A stretch of 64,000 nucleotides of DNA from Bradysia coprophila (Eukaryota; Arthropoda; Insecta; Diptera; Sciaridae): the NCBI RefSeq assembly GCF_014529535.1, contig NW_023503423.1:7612473-7676472 (forward strand), written 5' to 3'. Below are positions 36,518-49,890 of the stretch, in pieces (within the stretch, counting starts at the first letter, position 1; each line of letters starts with the position of its first letter). Below the pieces are notes generated by a model. The model saw only the letters and a program-made list of their open reading frames with translations, was not told the DNA's origin and did no database searches. Both the position numbers and the translations under genes were made by a program.

Positions 36518-39229
36518 TATTTCTACCATTTCTATAAGGTAAACACAACATTTTTCACGTTTGCTTTTTGCGAAAATCCGCAGTTTTATCCACTGTAGAG
36601 CGATGTTTCGCTAGAGTTGGAATTTCCTATTTCATCCAAAGATGATCACATCATTTTTTAATATGTGCGAGGTGTCATTTACCATCTTCCTCCACGACAC
36701 AAATAACAACAATTTACCACACCATTTTTGAAGCGTGACAAATAAAGTGGGAAAAGTTCTATTTTCTCCCCATCCACGGAAGAAACAGTGCGGCACTTGA
36801 AATGTCATTCAACAAATGAACGAATCGTTAACAAAACACAATTATTCTCTCATGGTCTATGGTGTATTGAGGGGAGAAAATAAGGTAAATCACACGGCCC
36901 ATGTGAAAAATTTAATATCATTTGTTGCCTCCACATCGGTCGGGTTTGATTTGGTTGCTCTTGAATTTTAGAATTAAATGATTGGGAGCGCTTTGGCAAC
37001 AGTTCAACAAAATGACGAAAAGATCGTAAAGTGACTTATAAAACAAAATTTTACTTTCGAAATCCAATAAAAATTACAATTTTCTACTATCACTCATGCT
37101 GTGTATACGTACGGCAAGCATTTTATAGAAGTTTAAAAAAAACGAATTTTTACGACCTTCTAATGAGATAAAGACTGAAGTAACTTCCAATTTTATTACA
37201 ATTTTATTTGTTGGTTAAACGATTTTGTCTAGGCTTTTCTGCCTCGAAATCGGGTCACCCACATCGAACTGACCATAAAATCAACTATCAGTTGTACATA
37301 CATTTCTATCTGAAAGCGCTAAAGAACAAATTCTATAAACTGAAAGTGTTCTTCATTTAATTATTATTTTAGTAGTATTGTTGGTTGTTCTCTATATTCC
37401 ATTTCTCGATTAGAAACTTTCTTCGTGTTTCATTAATCTTCTTCTGCTTCGATGTGATAATATTCTATGTGTTGCACCTTCTCTTGTGATCAAAGAATTT
37501 TAAAAACGTACAAGTTTCGTAATAAAACAGAAATAGGCGATAATGATCGCATGCCATGAAAGCGATTTTTATAGTTTGGATTTTTATTTTATGTCAATTT
37601 AATTTCCAATTGATGAATAATTTATCAAAAATGTTCAACTCATAAATTTGTGGCACTCGTGTATCGATAAAATTACGACCACGTCGTCAGCGTCATTGTT
37701 CCAATAATTTGCCTAAATTAGTGACGCATAGGTTGAAACAAATATTTAAGTAAGATCTGATTGATCTCATGCTATAGCATATTTTGGTGGACCCGATCAA
37801 TATTATTAGATCTTTAAAACGTAACTGAACACTACAGAAAGAGATCGGACAGAATTCAGGTATGTGTCGAGGTTGCTTCCCTGTAATGTTTCTGTTTCTC
37901 TGTGCAATGATATATCATAGGTGGAGGACGACCGAATTTTTTAAACTTATTTGTCCCCATCCGCAATTTTCCAATACATTGAGTCAACCCCTGACACCAA
38001 AACTCAATGTTTATCAAGCAATACCTCTAACCGCTCTAACCATTCGACTATATTGAGATATATTAGTCTGGTGACAAAAACAATACAATTTCGCAACTTG
38101 TTGCATAAATAACTATTTCTCATCTCCACTGAAACTTTAAGAGTCTTTCCTGTGACAAATGTTCCCTTAAATTGGGAAAAAAGTAAGAAATTTCATTTTC
38201 TAGGGTAATAAAATTTTTAACTGTGTTCTCTTGGTAAACAAATAATTATTTCAATCACTAGCACCTTAACCTTTATCAGTACGTTACTACTATATCGTGA
38301 TAATATTCCAAGTAAGCCAAGCGCTGAACAATATTTCTTTGAGATACCACAATGATTCTGTATTAGCAAAAATTGCAGAAAACTATTGAAAAGGAATGTT
38401 GACCACCCAACCCATTCAAATTTTTCTGTAGGATGCTAAGAAGTATAAGATGTGAGATTGATGAGATTTTCACATTACGCATGATGTACAAATATCTATT
38501 AAGCCACGGAAAGGCAGACCATTATTTTTCCTCTAAATTGTTAACCTTCTAATTCGACAACCCTTTGACTTATTGTGGCGCTTCGTAAACGACCGACAAT
38601 GGATTTTTTCCCATATCATTTGAATGTAAAACATTATTATCCATCGATGTTTCTTTTTCCACTATACGATTGTTTAAAACTTACATGGCATGCAGCAGTG
38701 CAGCATTTATATACATACACACACTCCAGTCTATCTTATTTTGTCTCTTCCAAGAATTTCGAAGATGTCATTGATTGAACGAGGGAATATTTTGTCGATA
38801 GATATAGATACACATTCAATCGATGGTTTTATACACACAGGTGAGATATTTGACCTGTTTTTGTTTTCCGTCGAAAATTTGTAACAAATATGTTTGTTAG
38901 TCAGTTAAAAGGTGAAAGAGCTGTTGTACCACCGAGATCCTTATCGTTAGAGAAAAAGAAATGAAGAAAAAAAATTATTTGTTTCTAGTGTGGCGGTAAA
39001 ATGATTGGTGATAGATTTGTTGAGATGAAGAAATTATACTAGTAAGGTATATGACATGACGGTTGTTTCGTTGTGTGCCCTTTTGTATTTAACGAAAGTT
39101 AAGGAATTGGAGATATTGAACATTGAATACTATTCAATGAATAGAAAATGAGGATTACATGTATAATGTAATTGAATAGTATCCTCACAGGGCACAGGAT
39201 CAAGATATTATCATCAGGGCTTATTATTC

Positions 39230-39490
39230 GGAATTCAATTTCTTAAAATTGAAATTCTTTTAATCGCATTTCGATAGACATGGTTTATTATTCGGAATTT
39301 TTGTAACCACTTAAAAATGTATAAACATTCTTAAAGTTCCTAAAGAATTCTTAAAATTTCTAGATTTCTAAGAATTCTTGGAATTCCTAAGAAGTCTTCC
39401 AATTCTTAAAATTCATTAGATTTGTTACAATTCCTTATACTTCCAAAAATTATTAAGAATTCTTACAGTTCTTTAGAATTCTTACATTTA
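39230..39490. repeat. Degenerate AATTCTTAAAATTCC tract
   Basis: Repeated AAGAATTCTTxxAATTCCT words with irregular period of 10-20 bases; a shorter tract lies at 40500-40565. Confidence 0.5.
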
Positions 39491-40020
39491 GAGTACTACA
39501 GTTAGTAAGCGGGCATGACGCAAGTCCACTACCAAAAATGTTTTAAATTTTTTGTTGTGGACGGCGGAGCACATTTACAGGAACTTTTTGACTTCTCCCC
39601 CTTAACTCCAACGACCCCTAGGATATCTGGAATCTATGAATCCATACTAGTTCAACGAGCTATCACACGTTACTGCAGCTTCAAAATTGGCCGAGATATT
39701 GAACTTCGAAATATTGATGTTTGTATGAAAATAAGCAAAATCTCGAATTTTCAGATAATGCAAATTGCCTACGTTAGCTAGTTACTTAGTTCTAATAATG
39801 GCCCAAAAATAAGAATAGAATTTTCAAAAGTTGGAAAAAATCCATATCTTGGGAGCTAGAGCTCTCCAAAATCTCCATACAAATGCCATAAAAAAGCCAA
39901 TTTGTATGTGTGTGTGTTTTGTATATTTTGGTGCATGATATGGATGGTAATGTGGTGAAAGGTTGTCTTGTTTTTGGATGTGTCTCTTGTTGGAAATTGT
40001 GTGGATTATTAAATATTAAC

Positions 40021-40460
40021 TTCCACCAGGTCGATTCCCAAATTTTAGGATGACAGATGATTTCCTGTGGCACTTCCAAACTTCCATCGAATTTTTCGAT
40101 GGATTTGGGTTATTTTCGACATGAATGAGGTGTTCCAAGGTCGGTTCCTAAATTTTGGGATGACAGATGATTCCTCTGTCACCTCCTAACTTCCATCGGA
40201 TTTTTTGATGGATTTGAGTTATATTCGACATGAGTGAGAATTGGGTTATAATCGACATGAGTGAGGTGTTCCAAGGTTGGTTCCTAAATTTGGGATGACA
40301 GATTATTTCTCTGGCCCTACCTAACTTCCACCTGATCTTTCAATGGATTTGGGTTATTTTCGATATAAGTGAGGTGTTCCAAGATTTGTTTCTAGATTTT
40401 AGGTTTCAGACTGATTTCTCTAGAATTTTTTAGCTTCCATAAGGTTTTTTGATGTTGTCG
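40021..40460 (+). repeat. Minisatellite, about 110-bp units
   Basis: Nearly four units marked by TTCC(C/T)AAATTTT, GGATGACAGATGATT, CTTCCATCG and GATGGATTTGGGTTATTTTC; unit starts about 40026, 40138, 40274, 40382, with an extra 26 bp in one unit. Confidence 0.75.
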
Positions 40461-40597
40461 AAAAGACTTACTTACAAAAGTGGTGACAAATTTTCACAAA
40501 TTTAGATTTCTGCAAATTCTGCAGATTTCTTAAAATTCCTAAAAATTCATAAATTCCTTAGAATTCGAATAATAAGTAATGTATGTACAAGAACAGT

Positions 40598-40921
40598 ATT
40601 GAGTTACAAACAATTTTTTTTTTTTTTATCGATGGAGAACCTAATTATAAGACACTTTGTCTCGTATCATATGCCAAAAAAAGTTAAAACTTTTTTTATA
40701 AATCATTTTGAAAGTCACTAAAAACACGAAAATTCGAATAGAAATACAGTATGCCATCAAAAATTTTTGTATTTCGATTCGAATTTTCGTGTTTTCAGTG
40801 ACTTTCAAAATGATTTATAAAAAAAGTTTTAACTTTTTTTGGCATATGATACGAGACAAAGTGTCTTATAATTAGGTTCTCCATCGATAAAAAATAAAAA
40901 AAAAATTGTTTGTAACTCAAT
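40598..40921. repeat. Very long near-perfect hairpin
   Basis: Arms of about 150 bp (ATTGAGTTACAAACAATTTT ... and inverse) enclose a short central AT-rich spacer near 40745-40765. The arms differ at only a few positions outside the poly-T run, so the inversion is young or maintained. Confidence 0.85.
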
Positions 40922-42460
40922 TGTTGCCAATCGAAATTCGATCATTTTTTCTTCGAAAAGTGTTATCCAAATTTCGGCCAGTAAATTGAGTTCATTGAAC
41001 AAAAATAATTTCCAATTATTCCAATTAATTCATAAAAAAAAAATCTTTTCGATCAATATATTGACAATGCCAATTGATAATGATGTTAAACTCTTTCACT
41101 GATTAGTTAACAAAAAATTAAAAAAGATTGACTTCAATTGGCCCCTGTTGCCACCATAAACAAACAGTAATCTATATTTAATAAGACATTTTAATAAAGT
41201 AATTGCAATTTTATTGTCAAAATTTGATTGATCAATTTGAGTTTGATTTGCATTTTTCTTTCTATCGATCGAAGCAAATGATGTGATATCGATTCCATCC
41301 ACACGGTTTCTTTATTTATTTTTTTATCGTACTCATGTGTCCTCAATAAAAATTTCGTATTCCGAATAAATTTAATCTGAAATCGGAGCATGCATGAGGT
41401 TTATAATTTACGTAATGGATTGTGATGTGTGTATCATCAAATTTCTTTTCGGGTCGAAGAAGGTTAACATCTTTATGAGCTGCTGAAAATTTTAGACATT
41501 AGATCTGAATTATTGAAGACAATTAGCAAAATGGCACTTTAAAAGATAAGTGTTGTGACTTGACTTTATAGCTTTTAGTAGTCAGCTTCACGTTTTTACC
41601 ATTAAATGGTAATAATACCTTGAACTTGACCGCAAATGTTTGTCCAATCAACGAATTATAAGAAAAATGAAAGTTCATTTATCTAACTTTGTCTTGAAGC
41701 GAATACAGTGAGGGATGTGATGGAGTTAAAGAGCGATCATTGTGCTCGTAGTGATTCCATTTAAATTTACGTTAAATCCGTTAAACTCAATTGCATATAT
41801 GTGCCTCATAGGTTCGTAATTTACATTTCATTTTTATCTTTAAATTTAACAATCAACGACAACTAACGCCTTCCTTCAAACGTTATTTTTAAGTGTCTGC
41901 ATAGAGTCTCCTCTCCGAAATAAAAACTAAAAGGAATACCTCACCACATACCTGGAATGCCTCATCAAATTAACACAATAAAAGGTCGCAACTGTTATTC
42001 GATTATGTCCAAAAAGATTAACTTTGAAATTTATACTTTTTTGATCATGAAAAGCTGTTGTGTGGAATGCAAAACTATTTAAAAATTCAGCCAATCCATC
42101 ATCGTTGGTTAGACAGATATACACATCTAAAAGGTGAGTAAAATTCATTGATTTTTTTTTAATTGAATCAGTTCTTCTACGATCGTTGTATAGCTGAACA
42201 CATTTTTTTGCAAAGAATTCAGTGTCTGAATCAACGACATGTATGTTTGGTTTTCACATGAAGAAAATTAGTTACAATTATGAAGGGTCTTGTGTTCATT
42301 AAAGATCGTTGAGGGATCAGATTTCATTCTTGTTCGGTATAAAACCTGGTCCATACGATTAGTGAGGCGGTTTCGCATAGAGTCAAGTACCTAGATAGCA
42401 GTACGGATTGTTGTGCTGAACGTCAAAAACACAATATTTTGTTGTTTCATGCGAAATCTA

Positions 42461-42500
42461 TTACTTCATTAGTTTTAACATTGATACTACTTTATAAAAC
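42461..42500 (+). promoter_or_regulatory. TTACTTCATT-TATA module, copy 1
   Basis: TTACTTCATTAGTTTTAACA followed by TATAAAA at 42493 (32 nt spacing). Downstream AGAGCTCATCGTAGTCGCTG. One of five similar plus-strand modules. Confidence 0.45.
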
Positions 42501-45500
42501 AAAACTTGGTAGAGCTCATCGTAGTCGCTGATATAAGAATAGTAGTTTGAAAAAGGCTTACTCTTGCTGTATTACAAGAGGAAAGGTGTGCGAACAGCGA
42601 AAGTATGCTTTTTTGGAGAAGTACTTTTGTTTTAACATCAGCCTCTCTGCTAACTTTAAAACCATGTCAGACCCACTGTAACATGCCACTATGCTTTATG
42701 TTATCAATTCCAACTAAGAGGCAAATATCACATTTTTTAAGGGATATTATATGCACGTTCCATGTAGTTAAATTGATTTATATTGCAAGATCAAGAGTTC
42801 AAACATACTGTAAAACTCATTTTATACGTAAAAAGTTCGATATGTGAGAAAGAGAGTGTGAGTATAAAATATATTTATTCAATCTTTAACCCTATAATTG
42901 TCGTCCCATTTACCATAAATCTTCCAGTCAATTTAAAAGTGAATAAAAGTCAGTGTCGTAAAACTAATTTATGATGGTGATGGTCTCTTTTTTTCGCATT
43001 TTACCTATACCTACCAGAAGCATACACGGTTGTAATGTAATTATTTATAAAATGCCATAAGGGAAGTTATTGCGTATGCTGCTCATGTAACCTGGACAGG
43101 TATATAACAATATAAATTAAATTAGATTTTATTTGAGATGTAAATGGTACGAGAACTCCAGGTATAAAGAATTTAGCGTTGGGTTTGGCTTCTTCCGATC
43201 GGGGCTGATTCAATGTTTTATGGTGACAAATGTTTGGATTTATTATTTTCGGAAGATTTTCTATTGTTGTTCACCTTTAGTACTTCAAAATACTGTAAAG
43301 GAATAGGGAGTGAATAGAGGTGATCAGATCAGACTCGAAAAAATACATTTGAAATCTTGCTATCTACGAAATCGGTAATTTTCGTGTGCCATTGTAATAC
43401 ATACCCTACATCACTATTGATGGATCAAGCTGACCTAGCTGATATTGAAAAATAAATAAAAATTTCCCTTCACTCCGCATGTATGGCAAAAAATGTTTGG
43501 GGCACACTTTTTTTTAGACCAAAAGCTCATATACATTTCTGTTAGGGACTATCTTTAAGAAACTCTTTAAGAAATCCGTTTTTTTGAAAAATTGTACAAA
43601 GTTTTTGAGAAAAACAGATTTTGGAAAATGCAGCTCCTGTGCAAGTAAAAATTAAATTTTTGGTGAAAAAACTGTCAATTTTCAACTTGTCTGGTATGGC
43701 ACCATAGGACTTTGAACAAAATTTTATTTTTCACTTACATTCGTCATTTGGGACCAATACCTTCACTTTGACCAGAATGTGTGCCCTTGTTCGGGCCCTT
43801 CTAGGCGTCAAAAAAAAAACTCGCAGAACAAATGCTTGAGTGCTTCCACCACAGAAGAGTTGATGCTTCATTCGAGTGAATAAGTTTCATGCCCCGAAAC
43901 ATTGGTACTGGTAACAAATTGGTATAGGCAATTCTACTATTATGAATGCTTAGATGGAATACATTAACAATTGAGTAAACGAATAAATAATTCCAGTGAT
44001 AAGTACAGTAGTACAGAAATGCCAGCCAACGTAACACGTTCGGTATAAAACAATTAAAATCGCCATCAAGATGTAGCTTACGATTTTCATGTAGGTTTTC
44101 ATTTCCATTTCTAGCAAACAATTTGTGCAATAAACATTTTCAGGTGTAATCGTTAACTTATACTCTGTAAGTATGACTCAAATGTCTTGTTTATAGCTGT
44201 TCTGTTTATAGAGAAACATTTTTTTAAATAACATGAAAACGACATTTATACATGTAACGCATGTCCCAATAATGATATAGACCAGCGGCTCACTATTAAA
44301 TTATATTCGCCGCAGTAGTTATTCTCGAGAATATCAAAGAAATTATTTTATAATAAATTCTAAATTTTTCCCCCTTTTCAATTTATTAATTTCTCGTTTT
44401 TTTGTTGTTTTATCGCTTATTAAGATTTTATTTGTGGACTCTGTGAATTGTTATCCACAGACTCAACCAATAAAGTCTATTGAACGAAAGGATCTTTCCT
44501 GAAATAATTCTTCTTTTTTTTATATTCTGTTTCTCGAAAGAATATTTAAAAGACGAAAAAAATCTTTGCTCAACGCGTTCATAATTTCTAAACCACAAAC
44601 AACCCATTAAACCATCCGATGCACACGTTGTGGTGATAAATAATAACGGATTCATTATTTGTTATTTGAGCTGTGTGTAAGAGGCGGCGCTATATCTTTT
44701 ATTCCCATCTTAAACGCCATTCTTTCGGATACAATATTGGTTGTAGCTGGTCGTTTATTAATAAAATATTTATTTTAAAAATTGATATTTAATTTATCGA
44801 TACGTGCTTTACAAAAATGCTTTCGGTTGGCAGCGTTAGAATATCAGATTATGATTAAAAAAACGAATTTAGAATATTGTTCGAAGGCTTTACCAATGCA
44901 TATGTCTGCCCTTTAAACAATAAGTGATATACGATTGCAAGATCGATAAAATGCTGGATTTACTATGTCCGTTCCTGCAAGTAGTTTCGTTAGTCATGGG
45001 ACTATTATCAGAAGAAAGGATGATATTAGAAATGTCCCATGACTTCTTGCAGTTGACCAGAGCCCAACTATATTTTGAGTCTATTCAGTACCACGCCACG
45101 GTTTGAATACGGACACGAAAAACATTCTGTTCTGTGAATTTAATTTTGGAGTCCAAAACTCTCCCTTAACAAAGGCAGGCCCATTGATCTCCTAGCGATC
45201 AAAAATAGATGTGGCTAAGGTTATGTTTTCCACATCCGGTGTGGCATAATGTTTCAATCCGTGGCCTAATGAGCGACCAAAAATGCCGTGTGTCAACACC
45301 TTCTCTTTAAAATTTATTTTCTGAAAGAAAACCTTTGAATCTTGAGTTGTTTGTCTACCTCAGGGATTGTAAATATTTCTTTTTTCGATCAGATATTCTA
45401 GCCAGGGCAACTCAATCTCAGTGATAATGGTATGAAATTTCCGCTAGTCCTATTTCATTAATTAAATCCCGACATATGACTCACAGACTATACACGTCAA

Positions 45501-45560
45501 CGGTCTTCTTTTCAACCAGTTTGTATTTTTAGTGATCCAAAAATCGAAAATTATACATAC

Positions 45561-45664
45561 CGTTCCATAGACGTTTCCACAAGCGTCCATGCATAAGAAT
45601 AAACATGTTGCAACTCCCTGTATGCGAATTTTACCAACGTCAACGGTAGCTCGCTGAAGAATTG
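45561..45664 (-). CDS. bnl: Upstream core exon of the branchless-type FGF
   Basis: A 104-nt exon between a TTTCAG acceptor and a GTATGT donor. Read in phase (first two bases finish a codon) it gives ILQRATVDVGKIRIQGVATC followed by LFLCMDACGNVYGT, the central FGF beta-trefoil strands with the hallmark RIxGVA..L.CM...G.xYG. The donor is phase 0, matching the KEF start of the exon at 35867 across a 9.7-kb intron. The preceding exon must end in phase 1 and should encode the signal peptide and first FGF strands. No such exon was recognised between 45.7 and 64 kb, so the gene probably starts outside the window. Confidence 0.85.
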
Positions 45665-45789
45665 CTGAAACGAAAGAGATTCACTTTCAATAACGAATCG
45701 TTGAAGGTACTTTTTTTGGCAATATAGTCCGGGGCATTAAGGACATCGGTTTATTGAATTACAATATTTACAAGTTCTTCAAATTGTTG

Positions 45790-45940
45790 TTCACTCCATA
45801 GAGTTACACTCAAGAGATGACATGGTGGCGCTGTCATTTTTTAACATGTCTCGGTTCATGTAATTTTTGAATGTGCTTAGCATCAGCATTATCATGCCAC
45901 TTCTCTCGAACATAACTCTGTAGTTCACTCTCCGAATAAG
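45790..45940. mobile_element. MITE related to 48190-48310
   Basis: Shares GTTxCACTC(A/G)AG, GGTG(G/A)CGCTGTCATTTTT, AACATG and CATGTAATTTTTG in the same order. Both have imperfect inverted ends around (C/T)TCGAG. Confidence 0.6.
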
Positions 45941-47612
45941 TAATATATTATATCAGTTCTGGGGTTAACACAATTCCAGTTTCATTATTGAACATTCTCT
46001 AACGTTGGCTTTCCTCCCACTCACCTTCAACCACCTTAACCTTTTCGTTAATTTAACACACATTCGTACTTCACAATACCTTCCGACTAATGCATTTTTC
46101 ATTTGATCTCTGCCTTTAATGTTGTAAATTGCATTTCTTATACACCGCTGTGCAGGTGAAATTGTAAAATATTTTGTCATACGAAAAAGGTAGAAAGAAA
46201 AGAGTTTTTTTTTCGCTTTAAATCCCATCCCAGTGAGTTGTTGTTGTTGCCGATTTCGATCGATTAAATTCAATGTTAAGGACATCCAACAACGGTGTGG
46301 TCCTACCACTCTTGATTCAGAAACAATTTTGTGAATGAAATTGAATTTTAATAAAACCGCCATACATTGTTGTGTGTGACTGGCTTTATATACATCCAAT
46401 CAATTGGTCGAAATAGAATATGCGGACTTGAAATGTGTTCCATGTCCATTTTATCCCATAGGCGTGTTCCCAATGAAACGAGTTCAACTATGCATGCATA
46501 CAACATGTTCGATCATAAATATATTTTCTTATCTTTGAACGAAGACATTACACTTTCGATATGTAACATTGGCTTGTCCAATAGTTGATAATGGCAGGTG
46601 TGAAAGGTAAAAAAAAGTGAAGGTAAAATGTGTAAAAGGATAATGCGTTTATTATGTCTTCAGCTCGACGACTCAAGGAAAACAATTAAAATGTAAAAAT
46701 AGAATTTTACATCATATTTTTGAACTCGTACCGGCATCCATATCATTTATTTATAGAGAGCAGAGAGACGAGAGGCTAGAAATTTTCGTTATACATTTTA
46801 TCATCCAGCATCTTTATTAATTATCACAGATAATGATAGTGTAGAAAATACGTTTGCTATTAATTGGCTCTAAGATAATTGGTCGGTAGAATATTTATGT
46901 CTGAGAAAATGATTTGCTCTTAAATCTTCGGAGTTATCGAACCGAAGATAGGTTCTGTGTAATTGTGTTCAAGAATTCCAAAATCGACAGATCAAAATAT
47001 GCAAACTAGGTTCCAATTAAATTTATTTAAAAAAAAATAGAAAGACAGACACTAAATTCTTATATGTATGATTGAATGGCTAATTCATATGAAAACTAAT
47101 TAAAATTCAATTCGAAATGAGATTTTAAAAATAATTTTCTTCAATTTGAATGTGAACGAACTCAAACCAAAACAGAAGAGTTTCAATTGAATTCAATCAA
47201 TCATTTGATGAATTAGTCACAGTGACATAATAATGCGACAATGGCTATTTTTTTCTTGGCCGGTGCGGATATGTGAGTGCTTTTTTTTGTCTAATTTTAA
47301 AAATAGAATTGCATTCGAATTAAAACATGAATTCTATTTCGAAAATTTGTTTTGTTGTGCCAGTCGATCTTCCTCTTTTTTTTGTTTAAATTTCTTCGAG
47401 ATGTAATACACGGCAGACTGACGAATTCCAATTGATGAAGTTGCGAAATCTTGCAGCGTTTTACGACGCTTATAAAGATATAGAGATTGCGATTTTGATC
47501 AATGATAGGTGGTCTTTTGAAATATGCAAAATGGCTTATGTTTGTAGCTTTGCGTTGAGTTTTACGCGACGCACAGTTATATCGTAACATTCAGTTCTCA
47601 CGTGACACAAAA

Positions 47613-47850
47613 GTGACAAGTGGGATCACAAGTCGGTCTATTACATCTGTCAAAGTGACGTTTTAAACGTCAATCCAAAATTTTTCTGCCAAATAGGTAA
47701 GAAGTCGTTTAATTTTCCTGAATTTTGTCAGTGGAAGAGACTTACAGAAAAATAAACGAATTTGTAATTATTTGGCTAAAAATTTTGGTTTGACGTTTAA
47801 AACGTCAATTTGACAGATGGAATAGACCGACTTTTGATCCCAACTGTCAC
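47613..47850. mobile_element. Fold-back with GACGTTTTAAACGTC palindromes
   Basis: Arms of about 90 bp: GTGACAAGTGGGATCACAAG... and inverse ending GATCCCAACTGTCAC. Each arm has its own palindrome (GACGTTTTAAACGTC; GACGTTTAAAACGTC). Confidence 0.8.
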
Positions 47851-48189
47851 AATTCTCTCATATAACACATTTTTCACGTCAAGCAGTTCTCACATGACCA
47901 CAGAAATGATAAGCATGGCGCCTCACGACTGGGATAGAACACGCCTGACGGATTTTTCTGAAAAATTTGAAGACGATGCGACCACAACGTCAATTATATA
48001 GTCAAGCTATAAATGTCGTTAAAGAAAACTAGATATATCGTTATTAAACTGAACTGTCAAAATTTTACATACAAATGTAAAAAAGTTTGACTGTTCAACC
48101 GTTCTATGAAAAAAACAGTCAGGCGTGTTGTATACCAGCAGTGAGGGGCCACGCTTATCATTTCTCTCCACATGACCCACAAATCCATA

Positions 48190-48310
48190 TAGTTGCACTC
48201 GAGGTATGGCGTGGTGACGCTGTCATTTTTAAACATGGCCATGTAATTTTTGGAATTAGCATTAGCACCATGTCACCTCTCGAGTATCATGTACAGTTCT
48301 CACAAAATCT
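48190..48310. mobile_element. MITE related to 45790-45940
   Basis: Inverted ends CTCGAGGTATGGCGTGGTG and CACCATGTCACCTCTCGAG; the promoter-like module copy 2 begins right after it. Confidence 0.6.
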
Positions 48311-48311
48311 T

Positions 48312-48352
48312 TTACTTCATTAGTTTAACCGTATTACATTGTGCTATATAAG
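48312..48352 (+). promoter_or_regulatory. TTACTTCATT-TATA module, copy 2
   Basis: TTACTTCATTAGTTTAACCG followed by CTATATAAG with TATA at 48345 (33 nt spacing); TTCATCGT lies downstream as in copy 1. Confidence 0.45.
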
Positions 48353-49756
48353 AATGTCTGAACTGGGTTCATCGTTTATTTTTTGTTGTCGCTTGTCGAC
48401 AGCTCAACTTCCACAGATATAAATCCCTTTCCTAGTGTCCACATATTACCTATGCCTACATACGTTATATGGTTCATTTCGTCGTACGCATTAAGTGGAC
48501 GTCATTATTGTACGAACCCTTACATGACTAGATCTTCTTTTATTTCTTTAGGTAGTCGGTAGCTGTAATTACGGTTGAAGACTTCATGTAAATTTATTTT
48601 TTAACAGTTGTTAACAACAAGAAAAAAGACCTAAAAACCAAATGTTAGTGGTCGTGATAGTCCTCGACACAACCGTATTATACAAAAATTACAATTTAAA
48701 TCATTCCATAGAATGTCGAAGTCTTTGTAATATTTATAAAAAATTTTCCTCATGTAGGTATGTCTATGACATATTTGCACAAATTAAATGAAAATCGTTG
48801 ATTTATAGCAATTGATTTGAAATTATTTCAATTTTTTTCTTCTTCATTCCATTCCAACAATCCTCCAATCATAAATGAAAAGTGTACAACACGAAACGCG
48901 TATCCCTTTTTCTTTTGCTTGTATTTTGAAATTTATACGTGGAATGGCATTTTGCATCTTCCGTTGCATGATGTTGAAAATTTCATGTACATTGTCATAA
49001 CCATCATAACCACATGACAAATATTCATTGCACAATAATTATTTGTGTACTTTTTTTTATTAAAGTAAGTATGCACTCGGAACATATTTATTTCCCCACA
49101 ATTCAGTTATACACACTTAATAACTTTATTTCAAAATCTTTTGCTGTGTGCTGTTAAGTGGATATAGATTCATAATATGAATATTATGGAGAGAGAAAAA
49201 AAGGGTGATGATGGAAGCTGTAATTCTAAACGCAATTTTATGGTCTATTATACCCATGGGATTAACGACTTTCTCAATATTATACTCAAAGGTTACGAGG
49301 GTTAGTTTTTTTTTGTTTACTGTATGCAGAGCTATTGTGTGTTTGTGTTATTGATAGCTACACTTTAAATTTATTATGATTGTCGGATACAAAAATTTAA
49401 ATTTATTGTCGCCTTAAAGGGAAAGATTTTCCTTTCACATTTCTTTTCGTTAAATATGTGGACAAAATATTCCGTTTTTACAAAGTTTGTAGGCTTAATC
49501 ATGCAACTAGGTCCCATCTTATGGGTGGGTCAGGTCACTTGACTAATAAAATTATCAGAGGACCTTGAAACATTCTTTCATAGTAATTTCAAGACTTCAG
49601 TCTCTCAATTAAAACCAGATAATGCATAAGCCCAAACGCGCTGCAACGAGTTAAAAAAGACTGAAAAAGAAACAATAAAGTCGAAGGCAAAGGCTAGGAG
49701 ATAACAACTGAGGAAGTGTTCAAACATCCAAAAATATTTGGCATTTTAATAGCTAT

Positions 49757-49890
49757 TTTGTTAACAAGTGCCTAAATGGAAATTTTGCGCAATAGATGTG
49801 ACCGTTGTCAACCTGAGACCTGAGGCGAAGCCGAGGTTGACAACACATCGTGTGCGCAAAATTCCAGTTTAGGCACGAGTTAGCGACAAG
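49757..49890. mobile_element. Fold-back element, GTGCCTAAA type
   Basis: TTGTTAACAAGTGCCTAAAT...GTTGTCAACCT pairs with AGGTTGACAAC...TTTAGGCACGAGTTAGCGAC. An AATAGCTATTTTG word at the left edge resembles the TAGTTATTTG family. Confidence 0.7.

Larger units (their letters stand above)
35868..45560 (-). other. 9.7-kb intron of the branchless-type FGF
   Basis: Bounded by the GTATGT donor at 45560 and the TTCTGTTACAG acceptor ending at 35868. Contains the 36.44-kb hairpin, the 40.0-kb minisatellite, the 40.6-kb long hairpin and one promoter-like module at 42461. No nested gene recognised. Confidence 0.7.

Noticed and set aside
45965-46399. 144-codon minus-strand ORF just upstream of the FGF core exon
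   Set aside because: No FGF residues, signal peptide or required phase-1 splice donor; composition like flanking DNA.
47297-47590. 97-codon minus-strand ORF with basic KKKRK region
   Set aside because: No recognisable family, no promoter or poly(A) signal; adjacent to fold-back repeats.
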